From positions 5,560,106 to 5,624,105 of the forward strand of contig NC_048543.1 in assembly GCF_902806685.2 (NCBI RefSeq): 64,000 nucleotides of DNA, read 5' to 3'. The notes under the pieces were generated by a model that saw nothing but the letters and a program-made list of their open reading frames with translations, was not told the origin of the DNA and made no database searches. Every line of letters begins with the position of its first letter. Position 1 is the stretch's first letter. The position numbers and the translations under genes were made by a program. This DNA comes from Maniola hyperantus. Lineage: Eukaryota > Arthropoda > Insecta > Lepidoptera > Nymphalidae. Positions 58,986 to 64,000 of this stretch are shown piece by piece.

Positions 58986-60269
58986 TAACAATATAAGCTA
59001 AGCCGAAGTTACTAAAACAGACTAATATAATATGCTTATTGAGTATTCCATAAAATATGATCATAGTAGTAGTAGTCGTTATTTATTTACTCTTGTAGCC
59101 TGTAGGTGTTGATACTCCGTAAGGTTAACTTAAATATTAATTTGGTTCGTTCGCTAAACATGGACATTATTATTATTAATATAACTCAATTTGCATTTTA
59201 AAAGGAAAATCGTCTCGAATAGTACCTATTCATTCATCTCTGCTAATGCGTGGGTACCGTGGTTTTACATAAATTACGTGAAAGCAATCGAGGTCAAGGT
59301 TTTCTTTGTCATTAATGATGTAAGCGTAAACATGGCAGGGGAAATCAGTATCTAAGTATAATGTGTTTTTCTTCCACTTGCTCGGAAATTGGTTATTAAA
59401 AAAACAAAATGTCAATCCGTTCTTTTCGGTACGCAACGAAATATTACATAGTTTTAGGAAATAACACGACAATCGATAATACTTAATAGAAATTGCTGGA
59501 CAGTTTCATACTGCCAACGAGGTAGTTCTTTAAATGCACACTTACGGAACAATGAACACTACATAAATTAAATGTTTTGGTAGGTACACGTGATATTCAT
59601 ACACGTGATATTCATTATTATAAAGCAAAGAGGTGGGTAAATGCTCATTTTTTCAAAAGTTGTACAAATCTAGAATAAGACTACTTGCAGTCGAATGGGC
59701 GCGAACGAAAATTATTACCTATGGACGTTTTAACATAACTTAAAAATTGCATTTAACTTATATGCAATTAAGAGTTATTTTTAAGAATTATTATATTCTA
59801 CTTAACGAAAGTTTTTGTTTGCTTGACAAAAATTCATTTGTATATTATTTCCTTGCAAGTGTGTCAGCCGAATAGGGTTCGTTTAGTTGAAAATGACTAG
59901 CCTAGATAGCCCCCATCATCCTTTTAAAATGACTTCGGAAGTTCTTGGCGTCGCGTCGTGTCGGTATCGGTTGGATAGGTAACTAGTTGCAAAGTCTATA
60001 ACAGATGTATAGATAGATCATAGAAACATTTTTGTTTTTTATATATTAGGATATAATTACCATTGTAAACTAAATTACGAAACAAGACATGTGAACCTAC
60101 CTATCAGAAAAATTCCTCACTAAATATATTGAATACCAAAGAATGTAGGTATACCTAACAGAGGTCATTTAACACAAATTTGAATATTATGGTGACATCT
60201 GAATGAACGCAACCGTGCCCTTTGCCCTACCCAGTAGTACATAACTTAATAATTTATGGGTTACAATAC

Positions 60270-60485
60270 TAGATGATGCCCGCTACTTAAGACTTTATCC
60301 GCGTGGATTTAGGCTTTTAAAATCCCGTGGGAAATCTTTAATGTTCCGGACCCAAAAGTAGCTGTTGTTTCTCCTGATGCAAGCTATCTCTGTCCCAATT
60401 TTTATCACTAAACGGATGGGCCATGAAAAGGTAGCTAGCAGACAGACAGACTTACTTTCGCATTTATAATATTAGTAGAATCGAA
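60270..60485 (+). repeat. SINE/LINE-tail repeat (CCGTGGGAAATC form)
   Basis: GATGATGCCCGCTACTTAAG, ATCCGCGTGGATTTAGGC, ATCCCGTGGGAAATC, GGGCCATGAAAAGGTAGC and CGCATTTATAATATTAGTA follow the order seen at 33085. Confidence 0.6.
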
Positions 60486-61427
60486 GAACCTTTTGTCCAT
60501 GGCTATTTTGGCAAAGCCACCAATGATTCAAAGAAACATCCAAACAAACGTTCCTCCCAGTGTTGGGATTTTCAGCTTTTATAAAATGTGGAAGGTCTGG
60601 CATAAGCTGGCTCTTAGGCCAATCTGTTTTATAAGGAAGTAAGTAAGTACTCGGGTTTTAGTTTTAGACATTTATCTTGTAATCCCTACTACGTACTGTA
60701 TTCCCGAGTCTTTTCATTTGATCGTGATACAATATATCCACTGCCACATTATTTCTCTACGACACAACAGGAAGCGCGATGGAAGTTCTGTCGGAGCACA
60801 TCATTATTATCTATCTCCATGTGTTGGCAACCATAATGAAACTTTTTCATCTCATCAAAGTAGGAAAACATAAAATAGATTGGATTATCTATCCTCGCCA
60901 GCTTGGTACCTACATAAAATGTTAGAACAAAACTTGGATAAAATAAAAATTTATGCATGATATTATTTTGTAGAAGTAATTACTTACCTACATATTTTAA
61001 TTACACGTTTATCGGCTGTTATCACGCTAAAAAAGTTATGGTGTCTTAGATGAATGACAAGGTACAAAACAGGTGGTCCAAACTCAAAGGACGCGAGCGG
61101 CGAGATCATAGTAGGTACAAGTCGAACCACTAGTAGGTTAGGTAGCTATTGGGAAAAATATAAACTACAATTAATCAGCATTATTTTACTCCAATCCAAC
61201 CTATACTCGTGCCTACAAATATTAATGTAATAAGCCCGCACTGTGGAAATTCACCGCGCGATTTTACTAGAAATATTGAATTAATTTATTTTGAATATGT
61301 AGGATAATAAAATCACATTTGTAATGACAAAAATAACTGTCAATTTTAGGACGTAATTAAATGTCTACTGTGGTAGTGAGATATGATATCGATGCGGATT
61401 ACGTCAATTTTAAACCATAATACGTAA

Positions 61428-61631
61428 AATTTGACTCCTCACGTGCCATTTTTACATTTTGCGTCAAATTTCATGTCAAAAGACCTCCTTCCTGTCGTTC
61501 TTATTTTAAAGGTGGTTCGTACAAAGAAATTTTAAGTACTAAGAATTATTACCTCCTATGTCGATGGAACCGTACTTTAGACATGACAGTTGACCCATAG
61601 AGTTAAAATGGCGCGTGAGGAGTCATTTTTT
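61428..61631. mobile_element. MITE with TGACTCCTCACG(T/C)GCCATTTT ends
   Basis: TTTGACTCCTCACGTGCCAT at the left and ATGGCGCGTGAGGAGTCATT at the right are inverted copies. About 200 bp, no coding capacity. Confidence 0.7.
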
Positions 61632-63220
61632 ACAGACTATACACATTACGAGCGCAGCGCACAACAAACCATACCGGGTATTCACTGTTGATTGACTGTT
61701 GTTACCAATTCGATAGTATGTATAGCTAATTCATTACCACGCTTTATTGCCATTTCTGATTAAAGTTACCCACATTATAATAGGATTTAATTTAGCAAGG
61801 TTTTATTGAAAATCTTCTCTACAATATTCTAGGTTCGCAGAATCAGTCTAAACGGATTTGCGATTGTCATCGTCAATTTCGTGTTGAACTATTGAGAGTA
61901 ATCGTCGAATGTCTCAGAGGGGGAAAGATCAATACCTAGTACCTACCCCGATATTAATTGAAGCCACAAATGGCCCATCGAAGAGATAGCTTAGTTGGTA
62001 ATGATTGATTGATTGCATTTGCATCTAACCAACATTGAAACCAGCAATGCTTGACAAACCTATTCGATTATAGGGCGTACACAAATCGATTAATTAGGTA
62101 TTAGGCGTACACAAATTGATTCAAATATTATAAATTCAAAGTGTGTCTGTTTGACTGTTACCTTTCACAGACTAAGCGCTGAACCGTTCTAGACAAAATT
62201 TAGTCCTAATGTAGCTTGCGATCCGGAGAAAGACATACTAAGTATCAGATTATATTCTGTGCTACTGGCTCGATGTTTTTCGCGCAAGGCTCGCCTTGAC
62301 TGTAATGTGCGATCAATATAGAATAAAGGCAATCACTACACAGGTATATTTACATTTGCTCGCTTCTTGTCAAGTTGATCTAGAGCAGCCTCAGCCCCCT
62401 CGACCCTCAGTCTGAGCAGCCTCGACTGGAAGCAAACGTTTTACTGAGGCCGGTCAAATGGACACATCGATGACGCAGCAAACTCGCTAGTGTGTCTGAC
62501 TGAAGGTTGATTTCTGGCCAAAGCTATCACCAAAACCTTCGACTGAAGCCGAAAGTTTAATAACCCTAAGAAATTCCGTTCAAGATTGACTAAGAGTGAA
62601 TAAAATGTTGTTTTGTTTTGTTGGTTTTATGTTGAAAAGTCTTGTTGAACTTAGGTAATACATACCTACTTTGAAGTAATGTCTATTGTAATATTAATGT
62701 AGGTACTTGTTATAAAAGCACATCGATCAATTCCGGCGCTTGCTAGAACCTTTACCCTTGGCCAAAAGTTGGCTGAAGAAAAAAGTTTGGCCAAGTGTGT
62801 TTCTTTTTGCCGAAGAAGGCTGAAGACGAAACCAAAGCCGAAGGTTCGGACGACACACACATCTACTGGTAGATACAAGTATTTTTCTCTAACTGCTGCA
62901 AGACAAAATAGGTAATCAAGTGGTTAGGTAAATGGTAAGGTATTCTGACTTGGGCAGCATGCCAACGCTATTTATTTATGCTTATAGGTACGTATCTTAT
63001 GGTTATTGATTGTAACTGTATACCTACCTACTTCAGATGCATTTCCCCTTCCGACTTGCGAGAGTGCCATAGGTTTTATTTATCAGTTACGGATTAATAC
63101 GTAGTGTTATTAATTATTTATTGTCAGCTAAATAACCAATGACCTAGCTACCTAATGCTTCGTATCTATAGCGGCAGCCGCGGATCGATGCGGCTGCTTG
63201 ATCCGCAGCAGCTCAAGTGT

Positions 63221-63440
63221 AGACGCCTCCTCAACTTGTCTCAACCATAGACACGCCGCGCCATGAGGCTTTATAGTAGAGACGTCTCCTCAACTTGTCT
63301 CAATCTTAGGCATGCCCGCGCCATGAGGCTTTTACTTAGAAGAGACAGCTCCTCAACTTGTCTCAACCTTTGGCACGCCCGCCATGAGGCTTTAGTAGAG
63401 ACGCCTCATCAACTTGTGTCAACTCTCAACCTTAGGCATG
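63221..63440 (+). repeat. Minisatellite, four units of about 55-64 bp
   Basis: Units begin at 63221, 63279, 63343 and 63398 with AGACGCCTCCTCAACTTGTC variants and contain GGCA(T/C)GCCCGCGCCATGAGGC. Units differ by small indels, so no frame is kept. Confidence 0.8.
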
Positions 63441-63639
63441 TAGTTTTGTTTGTTGTTTTGTAGAACAAATTTATCTTGGCTCAAGTCGAAGCTACTTAAG
63501 TACCTATTTGGTTTGAAGCTCCTCAAATGGATAATATATTATTTCCACTGATAGACATAGAAGCACCCGCGACAAACCTGAAATGTCAGTGTATCGTAGC
63601 CACAGCAAGATTCAGCCATCAAATATTCACGTGTGGAGG

Positions 63640-63710
63640 TAGTCGCTTTACTGCCTCCCTCCCCGCGCCCCGCGTCCCGCACCCTCACCCCCGCCGACCC
63701 CGTCTCAAAC
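63640..63710 (+). other. C-rich tract (CTCCCTCCCCGCGCCCCGCG...)
   Basis: About 60 bases at roughly 63652-63705 are very rich in C on the plus strand in an AT-rich region. Nothing else explains it; promoter-like or low-complexity sequence are both possible. Confidence 0.3.
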
Positions 63711-64000
63711 AACTGAATGTGCTAAAATCAATAACTGTTGTTTGACATTGGGATTATAGTAATATTGCCATTTGTTTATTGTATATTCCTAATAGGCATA
63801 CCACTATACACGAACAAGTAAATTGTATAGTAAACTGAAGCTTTGTAGTTCGTAGCTGCCTTGTTAAGGCTTTCAAAATTGCAAAGCTTCTGAGAGCTTT
63901 GAAGCCTTCAATATAACTACCTAGTTACCTAGAGGCCCTTGCTTCTGTTGCAAATCAGCATTATAATTGCTCCATGTATATCTACCTACAATGTGTACAG

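Overview
This is nuclear DNA from an insect, almost certainly a moth or butterfly (Lepidoptera). It is AT-rich, its genes have short introns, and the spaces between genes are packed with small palindromic DNA elements, tRNA-derived SINEs and decayed LINE tails of types familiar from lepidopteran genomes. No bacterial, viral or CRISPR-like features were seen.

Layout. (1) 1529-5338, + strand: the last six coding exons of fritz/WDPCP, a WD-repeat planar-cell-polarity and cilium effector; its N-terminal half lies upstream of the window. (2) 5339-8700: no gene, but a 1.8-kb near-perfect inverted repeat (6341-8165) and several MITEs. (3) 8773-9779, - strand: RpL40, a ubiquitin-ribosomal protein L40 fusion with a 5' UTR intron and a TOP-like start. 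(4) 10813-11875, + strand: a three-exon cytochrome c oxidase subunit 7A gene. (5) 16235-19582, - strand: synaptojanin, with the complete 1115-residue coding region in one exon. (6) 22075-31932, - strand: FIG4, a 13-exon Sac-domain polyphosphoinositide phosphatase of 903 residues by my exon model, with two internal partial exon duplications. (7) 37018-37343, + strand: a probable non-coding first exon (initiator-like start, four short uORFs, perfect splice donor) of a gene whose coding exons I cannot find before the window ends. (8) 37.4-64 kb: mostly repeats, with one 330-bp island open on both strands (55.6-55.9 kb) and two minisatellites.

How the genes relate. RpL40, COX7A, synaptojanin and FIG4 are housekeeping or trafficking genes. 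Synaptojanin and FIG4 both carry a Sac phosphoinositide-phosphatase domain with the catalytic CX5R motif and lie in tandem on the same strand about 2.5 kb apart. Synaptojanin acts on PI(4,5)P2 and PI4P in endocytosis; FIG4 acts with PIKfyve and VAC14 on PI(3,5)P2. The start regions of synaptojanin, FIG4 and COX7A share clusters of TGACAG/CTGTCA words.

Limits. Exon borders were set by eye from GT/AG sites, phase and protein family memory, without any alignment program or transcript data. Repeat families were recognised by copies within this window and by general memory of lepidopteran repeats, so class names for repeats are tentative.
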